Translations under genes and position numbers: made by a program
Notes under the pieces: model-generated
What the model was told of the DNA's origin: nothing
Seen by the model: only the letters and a program-made list of their open reading frames with translations
The model's database searches: none
From: Pseudomonas fluorescens NCIMB 11764
Lineage (GTDB): Bacteria > Pseudomonadota > Gammaproteobacteria > Pseudomonadales > Pseudomonadaceae
Assembly: GCF_000293885.2 (NCBI RefSeq)
Contig: NZ_CP010945.1
Span: forward strand, 992,001-1,056,000
Length of the DNA: 64,000 bases
Direction of reading: 5' to 3'
In this document: in pieces, positions 26,433-35,559 of the stretch
Layout of the letters: the number at the start of each line of letters is the position of its first letter
Position numbering within the stretch: position 1 is the stretch's first letter

Positions 26433-27308
26433 ATGCGCGCTTTACTCATGCTGTTCAGCTTGATGCTGTCGATGTCACTGTCCGCTGCGGAAAAACTGCA
26501 GGTGGTCACCAGCTTCAGCATCCTCGCCGACATGACTCATCAAGTCGGCGGCGAGCATATCCAGATCACCAACATGGTTGGCCCCGATACCGATGCCCAC
26601 ACGTACGAGCCGACACCGGACGACGCCAAGGCGCTACTGAAAGCCAGCCTGATCATCAAAAACGGCCTGGGTTTCGAGCCATGGCTGGACCGCCTGGTCA
26701 GCAGCACCGAGACCAAAGCTCCCGTCATCAGCGCGAGCCACGGTGTCATTCCACGCTCGCTGGATGAAGACGGCGAAACCGTTCCCGACCCTCACGCCTG
26801 GCACAATCTGGCGAACACCGAGCTGTATATCAGCAACATTACCAAGGCGTTGATCGCCGCCGACCCAGCGAACAAAGCCGACTATAAACGCAACAGCCAG
26901 GCCTACCTGAAACAGATCTACGCGCTACTCGCCGAAGCCAAAGCCAAGCTCGGTTCGCTGCCACCGGGCAACCGCAAGATCGTGACATCCCATGATGCTT
27001 TCGGTTATCTCGGTCAGGCCTATGGCATCGACTTCATGGCGCCACAAGGTCTGTCCACCGAGCGCGAGCCGTCGGCCGCCGAAGTCGCTGCGTTGATCAC
27101 CCAGATTCGTCAGGCCAACGTCAAAGCGGTGTTCATGGAAAACATCAAGGACGCACGGCTGCTCAAGCAGATCGCCGATGAAAGCGGTGCGCACATTGGC
27201 GGCACCTTGTACTCCGATGCGCTCTCGGCAAGCGGTCCCGCCAGCACTTTCGCCGGGCTGTTCGAGTACAACCTCAACACCCTGTACGAGGCGTTGAGCA
27301 AACCATGA
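26433..27308 (+). CDS. Metal ABC transporter substrate-binding protein (ZnuA/PsaA-like)
   Basis: 291 aa cluster A-I periplasmic binding protein. Signal peptide ALLMLFSLMLSMSLSAAE. Metal ligands expected at the His in TDAHTYEPTPDD, the His in PDPHAWHNL, the Glu/His region TSHDAFGYL and the Asp in LYSDALS. It lacks the long His/Asp-rich loop of canonical ZnuA, so it looks more like the PsaA/SitA/AdcA core. That could mean Mn or Zn; the Zur-type operon favours zinc. Confidence 0.88.
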   Translation: MRALLMLFSLMLSMSLSAAEKLQVVTSFSILADMTHQVGGEHIQITNMVGPDTDAHTYEPTPDDAKALLKASLIIKNGLGFEPWLDRLVSSTETKAPVISASHGVIPRSLDEDGETVPDPHAWHNLANTELYISNITKALIAADPANKADYKRNSQAYLKQIYALLAEAKAKLGSLPPGNRKIVTSHDAFGYLGQAYGIDFMAPQGLSTEREPSAAEVAALITQIRQANVKAVFMENIKDARLLKQIADESGAHIGGTLYSDALSASGPASTFAGLFEYNLNTLYEALSKP

Positions 27309-27865
27309 TCCGCAAGAACCCTTCAGGCGATTTACCGCTGATTGCCGAATCTGCGTATGTGGATAAAACCGCGATCATCTGCGGCAAAGTGGTGATCGGC
27401 GAGAACGTTTTCGTCGGCCCCTACGCCGTGATCCGCGCCGATGAAGTTGACGATTCGGGCACGATGGAGCCGATCACCATTGGCGCCAATTCGAACATCC
27501 AGGATGGCGTGGTGATTCACTCCAAGTCCGGAGCAGCGGTCACCATCGGCGAGTTCAGTTCGATTGCTCACCGTTCGATCGTTCATGGTCCGTGCACGGT
27601 GGGCGACCGGGTGTTTATCGGCTTCAACAGCGTGCTGTTCAACTGCGCGGTGGGTGATGGCTGCGTGGTGCGGCACAACTCGGTGGTCGACGGCCGCGAC
27701 TTGCCCACGGATTTCTATGTGCCCTCCACTACTCGCATCGGCCCCAACACCGACCTGTCGCAGTTCCCGCCTGTCAGCGTCAGCGCCTCGGAGTTTTCCG
27801 AGGATGTGGCGCGCACCAATGTCGATCTGGTGCGTGGCTACAAAGCCCTGCAAAACGAGTTCTGA
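27305..27865 (+). CDS. Gamma-carbonic-anhydrase-like hexapeptide-repeat protein
   Basis: 186 aa left-handed beta-helix protein with repeated hexapeptide motifs (IGENVFVGPYAVIRA, VGDGCVVRHNSVV). Three His at the positions expected for the trimeric gamma-CA metal site are kept (VVIHSKSG; SIAHRSIVHG). These enzymes can use Fe or Co instead of Zn, which would suit a zinc-starvation operon. Overlaps the previous gene by 4 bp. Carbonic anhydrase activity is inferred. Confidence 0.82.
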   Translation: MIRKNPSGDLPLIAESAYVDKTAIICGKVVIGENVFVGPYAVIRADEVDDSGTMEPITIGANSNIQDGVVIHSKSGAAVTIGEFSSIAHRSIVHGPCTVGDRVFIGFNSVLFNCAVGDGCVVRHNSVVDGRDLPTDFYVPSTTRIGPNTDLSQFPPVSVSASEFSEDVARTNVDLVRGYKALQNEF

Positions 27866-27868
27866 CCT

Positions 27869-29206
27869 ATGAGCAGCGTGCTGATTCGCAATGCCCGACT
27901 GGTGAATGAAGGTCGTGAATCTGACGGTGATCTGCTGGTCAGCCATGGCCGCATCGTCAAGATCGCCGCTAGCATCGACGGTGAAAATGCGACTGTGGAA
28001 ATCGACGCTGACGGCCAGTGGCTGTTGCCCGGAATGATCGATGATCAGGTGCACTTCCGCGATCCAGGATCGCCTGACAAAGGCAGTTTCTACACCGAAT
28101 CCCGAGCTGCGGTGGCCGGGGGTATCACCAGTTTCATGGACATGCCCAACACCAATCCACCGACATTGAGTCTGGGAGCACTTGCCGACAAGAAGCGTCG
28201 AGCAGCTATCAATTCGGTGGCCAACTACGGCTTTCACTTCGGCGTGAGCAACGACAACCTCGACACCGTCGCCGCACTCAATCCTTGCGAAGTGGCCGGG
28301 GTAAAAGTGTTCATGGGTGCGTCCACCGGCAACATGCTGGTGGACGATCCGAGGGTTCTCGAGCGGCTGTTCGCCGAGGTGCCGACGATTCTGTTGGCCC
28401 ATTGCGAACACACGCCCAGCATCGACGCCAACGCTGCAAATCTGCGAACGCTGTTTGGCGAACACATTCCCGCCGCCGCGCACCCGGTAATCCGCAACGC
28501 CGAGGCCTGCTTTCGCTCGTCCTCAATGGCGGTGGATCTGGCCAGGCGCCACGGCACGCGACTTCACGTTCTGCACCTGACCACTGCACGCGAACTGGCG
28601 TTGTTCGAAGACAAACCGCTGTCGCAGAAACACATCAGCGCCGAAGTCTGCCTGCACCACTTGCTCTTCGATGATCGCGATTACGCAGACCTTGGCAACC
28701 AGATCAAATGCAACCCGGCGATCAAGACTCAGGCTGACCGCGATGCCTTGCGCAACGCCTTGCTGAGCCATCGACTGGACGTCATCGGCAGCGATCATGC
28801 GCCGCACACCTGGGCCGAAAAGCAACGCGCCTACGGTCAGTCGCCCTCCGGTCTACCGCTGGTGCAGCACGCCCTCCCCGCGTTGCTGGAGTTGGTGGCG
28901 GACAAGGTGTTGCCGATCACTGTGCTCGTGGCCAAGACCAGTCACCGTGTTGCTGATCTGTTTGCTATTCCCGACCGAGGCTATTTGCGCGAAGGTTATT
29001 GGGCAGACCTGGTGCTGATCAAACCCGAGCCTGACGGCATTGCCGTCTCCCAGCAGCCAATTCTGTCTCAATGCGGCTGGACGCCCTTTGCCCGACGACG
29101 CTTTCGCCACAGCGTCAGCACCACGCTGGTGTCCGGACAAATCGCATGGCGAGACAAATGTCTTAATGACAACTGTCAGGGTTTACCACTACGGTTTATG
29201 CGCTAG
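27869..29206 (+). CDS. pyrC2: Dihydroorotase-like protein PyrC2
   Basis: 445 aa amidohydrolase of the dihydroorotase class (pyrimidine synthesis). Segments: DDQVHFRDPGSPDKG at the first metal site, GVKVFMGASTGN with the Lys that would be carboxylated, LLAHCEHTPS, LHVLHLTTARE and GSDHAPHTWAEK. In the first site the usual HxH appears as QVH, so one metal ligand is replaced. It is the counterpart of the Zur-regulated pyrC2 of P. aeruginosa. It starts 3 bp after the previous stop. Confidence 0.88.
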   Translation: MSSVLIRNARLVNEGRESDGDLLVSHGRIVKIAASIDGENATVEIDADGQWLLPGMIDDQVHFRDPGSPDKGSFYTESRAAVAGGITSFMDMPNTNPPTLSLGALADKKRRAAINSVANYGFHFGVSNDNLDTVAALNPCEVAGVKVFMGASTGNMLVDDPRVLERLFAEVPTILLAHCEHTPSIDANAANLRTLFGEHIPAAAHPVIRNAEACFRSSSMAVDLARRHGTRLHVLHLTTARELALFEDKPLSQKHISAEVCLHHLLFDDRDYADLGNQIKCNPAIKTQADRDALRNALLSHRLDVIGSDHAPHTWAEKQRAYGQSPSGLPLVQHALPALLELVADKVLPITVLVAKTSHRVADLFAIPDRGYLREGYWADLVLIKPEPDGIAVSQQPILSQCGWTPFARRRFRHSVSTTLVSGQIAWRDKCLNDNCQGLPLRFMR

Positions 29207-29223
29207 CACTCGAGAGCACCGAC

Positions 29224-30114
29224 ATGATTCAAATCACCCTGAGCGATGGTTCATTGCGTGAATACGACCAACCGTTGTCGGTGTACGAGTTCGCCGCGAG
29301 CATCGGTCCCGGTCTGGCCAAGGCAGCTGTCGCCGGGCGGGTTGACGGTGTTCTGGTCGATTGTGAATTCATGATCGGAGCGGATGCCCGGGTCAACATC
29401 GTCACGCCGCAAGAGCCAGACGGGCTGGAGATCCTTCGCCGGTCCTGCGCCTTGGTGTTGGGGATGGCCGTGAAACAGCTTTATCCAAAAGCGCATTTGC
29501 AGACGGGAGCGGCGTTGGGTGACGGCTTCTTTCATGAGTTCGAGTTAGAGCAGCATTTGAACCTGGTCGACCTTGCCAGCATCGAAGCGCGCATGAAGAC
29601 ACTGGCGGCTACCAATCATTCGATCCGTCGCCGCGCGACGCATACCAAACAGTTATCGTCCTACCTTCTCGGAGACTTCGAGTGTGTGTCGACGGGTCCG
29701 CATGTTCCCGCAACCCGAGTGTTGCAGGCCTTCGCCCTTGATCACATCAGCGGTACATCACCACAGCGGGTCTATGGCACCTGTTGGTCCTGCCAGGAGG
29801 AACTGGACAACTGGCGGGCACCGCCGCACGTGATGATCATCAGCATGGATGATCGTCAGGCGGAATACGCACAATCGGTGACTGAAGCGTTGCGTCGGAG
29901 TGGCGTGCGGGCTCGTGCCGATTTGCGCAACGAGAAAGTCCGCCACAAGATTCGCGAGCATAGTCAGCAAGTGCCGTATCTGGTCGTGATCGGGGAGAAA
30001 GAAAAAGAAGGCGGGTTTGTCAGTGTGCGCAGTCACACCGGGGAGGATTTTGGCAGGATGGCGGTTGATGCGGTGTGCAGTTGGCTGCGATCAACAGGGA
30101 TTGCGGGTGTCTGA
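29224..30114 (+). CDS. Threonyl-tRNA synthetase-like protein lacking the catalytic domain
   Basis: 296 aa against about 640 for ThrRS. Residues 1-60 are a TGS domain; 65-195 match the N2 editing domain (AVKQLYP, STGPHVPATR, RVYGTCW); 199-296 match the anticodon-binding domain (ADLRNEKVRHKIREH, VPYLVVIGEKE). The whole aminoacylation core of about 300 residues, including its zinc site, is cleanly absent between Trp197 and Pro200. In the editing site the positions of E. coli His73, His77, Cys182 and His186 read Arg73, Leu77, Ser156 and His160. It therefore should neither charge tRNA nor edit by the known route. It may still bind tRNA-Thr. Last gene of the zinc operon. Confidence 0.88.
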   Translation: MIQITLSDGSLREYDQPLSVYEFAASIGPGLAKAAVAGRVDGVLVDCEFMIGADARVNIVTPQEPDGLEILRRSCALVLGMAVKQLYPKAHLQTGAALGDGFFHEFELEQHLNLVDLASIEARMKTLAATNHSIRRRATHTKQLSSYLLGDFECVSTGPHVPATRVLQAFALDHISGTSPQRVYGTCWSCQEELDNWRAPPHVMIISMDDRQAEYAQSVTEALRRSGVRARADLRNEKVRHKIREHSQQVPYLVVIGEKEKEGGFVSVRSHTGEDFGRMAVDAVCSWLRSTGIAGV

Positions 30115-30120
30115 ATAGAC

Positions 30121-30176
30121 GCCTCGCGAGCAGGCTCGCTCCCACAGAGTGTGCATCATTCCTGTGGGAGCGACGT
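30121..30176. repeat. REP element (inverted pair)
   Basis: CTCGCTCCCACAG and CTGTGGGAGCGACG face each other across about 15 bp, the common Pseudomonas REP hairpin, between the convergent ThrRS-like and DUF3617 genes. Confidence 0.75.
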
Positions 30177-30178
30177 GT

Positions 30179-30700
30179 TTAAGCTCTCGGCTTAACAGTC
30201 CCGCAATCCTGCCCCAACCAGACCGCACGAGTATCAAGGCTACCCTTTTGCTGAATGCCGGTAGCGTTGAAAGTGCCATTCACCTTGGTGGTGAACTCAC
30301 GATCGCTCAAGAAAGTCGCCACACCCGCCCCTTGCGCTTTCGGGCAGCTGAAACGGAATTTCCACTGGTTGCCGGTGCGCTCGGTGATTTCCTGTTTGCA
30401 GCCCGATTGCGGGTCCGTCAGCGGGATGTTGTCGCTCTTCACTTGCTCCGGCGTCAGGCAAGCGCGAATCCCCTTGCCGCCCATCGTGATGCCCTGTTTC
30501 TCCAGCTGCGCCCGCTGTTCCGGGGTGATCTGGCTCTGTATCTGGCCAAGGATCAATTGCAGGTCCGGCAGGTTCTGGTCATCGACCTTCATGTTACTCG
30601 AGGTCAATTCCCACAAGCCCGGCTGAAGCATCTGCGCCTGAGCAGCCACAGGAAGAGCCAAACCAAAAGCGACGGCCAAACCCAGCAGACGAACGTTCAT
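30179..30700 (-). CDS. DUF3617 exported protein
   Basis: 173 aa with a signal peptide (LLGLAVAFGLALPVAAQAQ). The mature part begins MLQPGLWELTSSNMKVDDQN, typical of DUF3617, and contains three Cys (ACLTPEQ, SGCKQEI, FSCPKAQ) plus a C-terminal GQDCG. Likely periplasmic. The role is unknown. Transcribed alone, with promoter space of about 130 bp shared with the divergent cls gene. Confidence 0.8.
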   Translation of the reverse strand: MNVRLLGLAVAFGLALPVAAQAQMLQPGLWELTSSNMKVDDQNLPDLQLILGQIQSQITPEQRAQLEKQGITMGGKGIRACLTPEQVKSDNIPLTDPQSGCKQEITERTGNQWKFRFSCPKAQGAGVATFLSDREFTTKVNGTFNATGIQQKGSLDTRAVWLGQDCGTVKPRA

Positions 30701-30831
30701 CGTGTAACTCCTGATCAGTAGTGGCCGTTAGACGTCAGCCACAGGCTTCGGTTCATGGGCCAATTAAATAGCGACATTCTGCACGGAACATGGTCTGTTA
30801 AGCATTGAATCTTCAGGAGCAAGGCTGCCCC

Positions 30832-32271
30832 ATGGATTATTTTGGACCGCATGTTTTCGGTTATCTGATCGCCCTGTTGCACTCGTTAGGGCTGATTGCC
30901 GCCATCCATGCCGTATTGACCGTTCGAACCGCCCAGGGCTCGATCGCCTGGGCCCTGTCGTTGCTGTTCATTCCCTACCTCACGCTTATCCCGTACCTGG
31001 TCTTCGGCCGCAGCACCTTCGATGGTTACATCAAGGCGCGGCGACAGGCCAACGAGGAAATGCGCAAGGCCATCTCTGAGTTGAACTGGCGACCGTGGGT
31101 AGAAGAAGCCCTGACGGCACGCGCCTCCAACGCTTACGCTTCATTAAGGGCAATGCCGAAGCTGGGGCGCATGCCGTGCCTGGCGAATAATGAGGTCCGC
31201 CTGCTGATCAATGGTCCGGCCACTTTCGAGGCGATCTTCGAAGCCATCAGCCATGCCAGGGAAGCCGTGCTGATCCAGTTCTTCATCCTCCACGACGACC
31301 GCCTCGGCCAGCGCCTGCAAACCCTGCTGTTGAAAAAAGCGGCGGAAGGCGTTGCCGTTTATCTGCTGTACGACCGCATCGGCAGCCACTCCCTGCCCCA
31401 CAGTTACGTGCAGCCGTTGCGCGATGCGGGTGTCGAAGTCAAAGCGTTCGCGACGCGTAGCGGCTGGCTCAATCGCTTCCAGGTCAACTTTCGTAACCAC
31501 CGCAAGATCGTCGTGGTCGACGGTGTGCTCGGCTTCGTCGGCGGACACAACGTCGGCGACGAGTACATGGGCGAAAAACCACCTCTGGCACCCTGGCGCG
31601 ACACCCACGTCCGCGTGCGCGGGCCGGTGGTGGCCTGCATGCAGGAGTCTTTCGCCGAAGACTGGTTCTGGGCGGCGCGGTCGTTACCGCCGCTGATACT
31701 GCCGGACGTTTATCCGGACGACGGCGTGCTCTGCCAATTGCTCGCCAGCGGCCCGGCAGATTCCTACGAAACCTGTTCGCTATTCTTCGTCGAAGCCATC
31801 CATGCGGCGACAGAACGAGTGTGGATCACCAGCCCTTATTTCATCCCCGACGAAGCGGTGTTCGCGGCGTTGCGACTGGCGGTGCTGCGGGGTGTCGATG
31901 TGCGCATTCTGCTGCCGTCGCGGCCCGACCACCGGATCGTCTACGCCGCCTCCAGCCTGTACGCCTTCGAAGCGGTACGCGCCGGCGTGCGGGTGTTCCG
32001 CTACGAACCCGGTTTCCTGCATCAGAAAGTGGTATTGATCGACAGCGAAATCAGCGCCATCGGCAGCGCCAATCTGGACAACCGTTCGTTCCGCCTGAAT
32101 TTCGAAGTGATGTTGCTGACAGTCGACAGCGTGTTTGCCGGCGAAGTGGAACAGATGCTCAACGACGATTTCGCGCAGGCCCATGAAGTCGCCAAAGAAG
32201 AAAGCCGGGAGACCCACCGCCTGCAACAGGTCGGCATGCGGATCGCCCGGCTCATTTCCCCGATACTTTAA
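30832..32271 (+). CDS. cls: Cardiolipin synthase
   Basis: 479 aa phospholipase-D-type enzyme that joins two phosphatidylglycerol molecules to cardiolipin. Two N-terminal membrane helices ([20 protein letters not shown] and [20 protein letters not shown]) are followed by two HKD motifs: [10 protein letters not shown] near residue 223 and LHQKVVLID near 400, each with the downstream GSxN-like element ([11 protein letters not shown]). The start at 30832 is chosen for the membrane helix and an AGGAG upstream. Its stop overlaps the cfa stop on the other strand. Confidence 0.92.
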   Translation: MDYFGPHVFGYLIALLHSLGLIAAIHAVLTVRTAQGSIAWALSLLFIPYLTLIPYLVFGRSTFDGYIKARRQANEEMRKAISELNWRPWVEEALTARASNAYASLRAMPKLGRMPCLANNEVRLLINGPATFEAIFEAISHAREAVLIQFFILHDDRLGQRLQTLLLKKAAEGVAVYLLYDRIGSHSLPHSYVQPLRDAGVEVKAFATRSGWLNRFQVNFRNHRKIVVVDGVLGFVGGHNVGDEYMGEKPPLAPWRDTHVRVRGPVVACMQESFAEDWFWAARSLPPLILPDVYPDDGVLCQLLASGPADSYETCSLFFVEAIHAATERVWITSPYFIPDEAVFAALRLAVLRGVDVRILLPSRPDHRIVYAASSLYAFEAVRAGVRVFRYEPGFLHQKVVLIDSEISAIGSANLDNRSFRLNFEVMLLTVDSVFAGEVEQMLNDDFAQAHEVAKEESRETHRLQQVGMRIARLISPIL

Positions 32272-33455
32272 GGGGTGTAGATGTCGTCGCGGGTCCATGG
32301 CAGTTCATGGCTGCCATCGGGGTGTGTTTTCACCGCGAGGATCTGGTGCAGGTTGATCCAGCCCTTGGCGAATGCATAAGCGCATCCCGCCAGGTACAGC
32401 CGCCAGATGCGCAACGCCTGCTCAGGGACGAGCTTGCCAGCGGCTTCCAGATTGTCTTCCAGACGCTCACTCCAGTGGTCCAGGGTGCGTGCGTAGTGCA
32501 GGCGCAGACTCTCGACATCGACGATCTCCAGCCCCGCTTCGCTGATCTCGGCAGAAATCATCGACAGGTGCGGCAGCTCGCCGTTGGGGAACACGTACTT
32601 CTCGATGAAATCCCCGGCACCGCGCCCCACCGGACGGCCATCGGTGTGCTTGGCGGTGATGCCGTGGTTCATCACCAGACCGCCCTCTTTCACCGCGCCG
32701 AACAACGTCTTGCAGTACTCGGCCAAATTCGCGTGGCCGACGTGTTCGAACATGCCGACACTGACCACCTTGTCGAAGCGCCCGTCCTGAGGCAAATCGC
32801 GGTAGTCGAGCAGTTGCAGTTCGATCTGATCGTCCAGGCCTTCAGCGGTCACTCGCTCACGGGCCAGCGCCAGTTGCTCTTTGCTGAGCGTGATCCCGAA
32901 CACTTTCGCGCCAAACTCCCGCGCCGCATAACGCGCCAGCCCGCCCCAACCGCAACCGACATCCAGCAGATATTCGCCGGGTTGCAGGCGCAACTTGCGA
33001 CACAGATGGCGGAATTTGGCTTGCTGGGCCTGTTCCAGGGTTTCACTGCCGGTCTCGAAATAGGCGCAGGAATACGCCATGTCACTGTCGAGCCACAGCT
33101 GATAAAACGCGTTGGAAAGGTCGTAGTGATAGGAAATCGCCTTGGCGTCGGTTTCCTTGTCGTGGACGGTGCGCACAGGTTGACTGTCGTCGTCCTCGCT
33201 CATCAATGCCTGGCTCCATTCATCGCAGACGCGGATCACGTCGCTGATGGAACCTTCAAGCTCGAGTTTACCCTCGACAAACGCCGCTCCGAGCGCGTCC
33301 AGGCTTGGATGAGTGAACTGGGTAACCATTTGTGGGTCCTTGACCACAATCGTGACGCTGGGCGTCGGCCCCAGATTGAATTCATGGCCGTCCCAGAGTC
33401 GCAGGCGTAACGGTAGCTGCAGATTCTGTAAGGCCGGTGGAAGTTGCGCGAGCAT
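32268..33455 (-). CDS. cfa: Cyclopropane-fatty-acyl-phospholipid synthase
   Basis: 395 aa SAM-dependent methyltransferase that adds a methylene bridge to unsaturated acyl chains in membrane lipids. SAM-binding motif [17 protein letters not shown], family motifs [20 protein letters not shown] and [10 protein letters not shown]. Cytosolic and peripheral to the membrane. Convergent with cls, which also remodels membrane lipids. The length is normal for Cfa. Confidence 0.92.
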   Translation of the reverse strand: MLAQLPPALQNLQLPLRLRLWDGHEFNLGPTPSVTIVVKDPQMVTQFTHPSLDALGAAFVEGKLELEGSISDVIRVCDEWSQALMSEDDDSQPVRTVHDKETDAKAISYHYDLSNAFYQLWLDSDMAYSCAYFETGSETLEQAQQAKFRHLCRKLRLQPGEYLLDVGCGWGGLARYAAREFGAKVFGITLSKEQLALARERVTAEGLDDQIELQLLDYRDLPQDGRFDKVVSVGMFEHVGHANLAEYCKTLFGAVKEGGLVMNHGITAKHTDGRPVGRGAGDFIEKYVFPNGELPHLSMISAEISEAGLEIVDVESLRLHYARTLDHWSERLEDNLEAAGKLVPEQALRIWRLYLAGCAYAFAKGWINLHQILAVKTHPDGSHELPWTRDDIYTP

Positions 33456-33648
33456 GGAATATCCCCCCTTGTTTCAGACGTCTGCTGTGAGGTTAGACCA
33501 TCCTTGAAAAATAGCAGGCTATCGATTTCATAGCCCTTTTCTATGACCCGCACCGTTCAAACCAACACGTCGCAAAACTCACAGAAGTGATTGCCCTTAC
33601 CTTAGATGACTACAAATCAGGCAACCAGTTCTGAAAAGTTGAAACCCC

Positions 33649-35559
33649 TCAAATTTCGTCCTTCAGCTTGAGCAATGGCTCCTGAAAGCGCAGCAACCGT
33701 CCGGCGTTACCCAGCACCAGCAAGGTACTCAGGTTATGCAGCAACGCCGCGATCATCGCCCCTGCCGCGCCAAGCCAGCCGAATGCGGCGAAGGCCACTA
33801 TTGCCAGCGTCCAGCCCAGACCGATGATCACGTTGACCTGCAACGTGTTCCGGCACTGGCGACTCAAACGCACGCAGGTGCCAAGCCGTCGCAGGTCACT
33901 GCCGATCAGCACGATGTCAGCGGACGCCAAGGCAATGTCGGCCCCGCCGGCCCCCATGGCAACGCCGACCACGCCCGCCTTGAGTGCCAGCGAATCATTG
34001 ATGCCGTCACCGACGACCATCGGCCGGAAGCCGCTGTCGATCTCCTTGAGCACGCGATTGAGTTTGTCCTCGGGCAACGCCTGGGCCTCGACATCGACGA
34101 TCCCGACGTCCCCAGCCAAGCTATCTGCGACACTTTGGCGATCACCCGTGAGCAATAGCTGCCGGCCCAGTCCGAGCTCACGCAACTCGTTCAAGGCAAA
34201 CCGCGCTTCAGGTTTGACGCTGTCCGCCAGCAAGAGCCAGGCGAGAAATTCACCATCGAGGGCCAGCCCGGCAATCGGGCCATCGTGTTCGGGGACTGCT
34301 GAAACGGGAATGCCTAATTGAGCAAACAACTCTGGACGGCCAAGCGCCGCTTCGCCCCGCTCCGTCATCGCCACCACGCCCAACCCTTGCCGTTCGTGAA
34401 TGTTCGAGAGCAGCAGAAAATGTTCCTGAGTGACCAACCCGGCGAGTGCGCGACTGACCGGGTGACTGCTGGCAGAGCCGAGGCTGGCGGCAAGTTTCAA
34501 TACGTGGCTGCGATCTTCCAGCGGACTGTCGATGGATTGCAGGCGCAAGGTGCCGAAGGTCAGCGTCCCGGTCTTGTCCACCACCAGCGATGTCAGGTCT
34601 GCCAGCTCTTCGAGAAACGCCGAACTGCGAATCAGAATCCCATGGCGAGCGGCAACCGCCACCCCGGCAATCGCCGTGGCCGGTGCCGACAACACCAACG
34701 CACATGGACAGGCCGCCACCAACACCGCAAGCATTGCCTGCGCATCGTTGGTGATGAACCAGGTGACGGCGGCCAGCAGCAACACCAACACCATGTAGCT
34801 GCCAGCGTAGCGTTCGAGCAATCGGGTGATCGGCGGTTTGGATCGTTCGGCACTTTGCATCAGCGCAATGACTTTGCCGAGTGTCGATTCGCTGCCCGTG
34901 CGCGTCACTTCGATACGCAGCAGGCCGTCGAGGTTGATCGCCCCACCGAACACGGACATGCCGACACCCGCCTCAACCGGCACCGACTCACCGGTGATCG
35001 ACGCCGTGTCGAGACTTGCCTGACCGCCGAGCACGCGGCCATCGGCCGGGACTCGGTCGCCGGCGCGAACTTCCACCCGGTCACCGGCCTTGAGTGTGCC
35101 GTTGTCGACTTCGACGATGGAGCCGTCTGCCTGAACCTTGCGCGCATGGCTGCGCGTCAATTTGCCCAGCGCGTGAATCGCTTCCTGAGAACCGATTACG
35201 CTGCGCTCTTCCAGCACGTGGCCGAAGATCATGATGATCGGCAGCAACGCAGCGGTCAGCAGATCGCCGGTCGCCCAGGCACCGAGCATGGCCAACGCGA
35301 TCAGTTGATCGGTGATCCCGTGCAAGCTCGGATAACGCAAGCTGTACCAGGCCGAGCGCATCACCGGCACCGCCACCAGCAATGAGGCAAACCCCAACAG
35401 CAATTGACTGACACCGGTTTGCTCCGGCGACCACCAGCGCCAGATCAAACCCAGCGCCAACAAACCCAATGCGAGCATGGCCAGGGTCAACTGGCGAGCG
35501 GCGCTGCGTTGTTCGGCCGAGGACAACAGGCTCGGTGCGGCGGCGGTTTGTGCGCTCAT
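33649..35559 (-). CDS. P1B-type metal ATPase without N-terminal metal-binding domain
   Basis: 636 aa inner-membrane ion pump. TGES at 189-192, CPC metal site at 284-286 (AACPCALVLS), phosphorylation site DKTGTLT with Asp328, HP dipeptide at 366-367, and GDGINDS at 517. There is no HMA, CxxC or His-rich N-terminus. The last membrane helix has HN at 608-609 (ALLHNLSTLLVLGN), where ZntA-type zinc/cadmium pumps carry the essential Asp, so the ion is not obvious. Last of four genes with ATGA overlaps behind three SPFH proteins; the operon starts at a Zur-like palindrome. Confidence 0.88.
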   Translation of the reverse strand: MSAQTAAAPSLLSSAEQRSAARQLTLAMLALGLLALGLIWRWWSPEQTGVSQLLLGFASLLVAVPVMRSAWYSLRYPSLHGITDQLIALAMLGAWATGDLLTAALLPIIMIFGHVLEERSVIGSQEAIHALGKLTRSHARKVQADGSIVEVDNGTLKAGDRVEVRAGDRVPADGRVLGGQASLDTASITGESVPVEAGVGMSVFGGAINLDGLLRIEVTRTGSESTLGKVIALMQSAERSKPPITRLLERYAGSYMVLVLLLAAVTWFITNDAQAMLAVLVAACPCALVLSAPATAIAGVAVAARHGILIRSSAFLEELADLTSLVVDKTGTLTFGTLRLQSIDSPLEDRSHVLKLAASLGSASSHPVSRALAGLVTQEHFLLLSNIHERQGLGVVAMTERGEAALGRPELFAQLGIPVSAVPEHDGPIAGLALDGEFLAWLLLADSVKPEARFALNELRELGLGRQLLLTGDRQSVADSLAGDVGIVDVEAQALPEDKLNRVLKEIDSGFRPMVVGDGINDSLALKAGVVGVAMGAGGADIALASADIVLIGSDLRRLGTCVRLSRQCRNTLQVNVIIGLGWTLAIVAFAAFGWLGAAGAMIAALLHNLSTLLVLGNAGRLLRFQEPLLKLKDEI

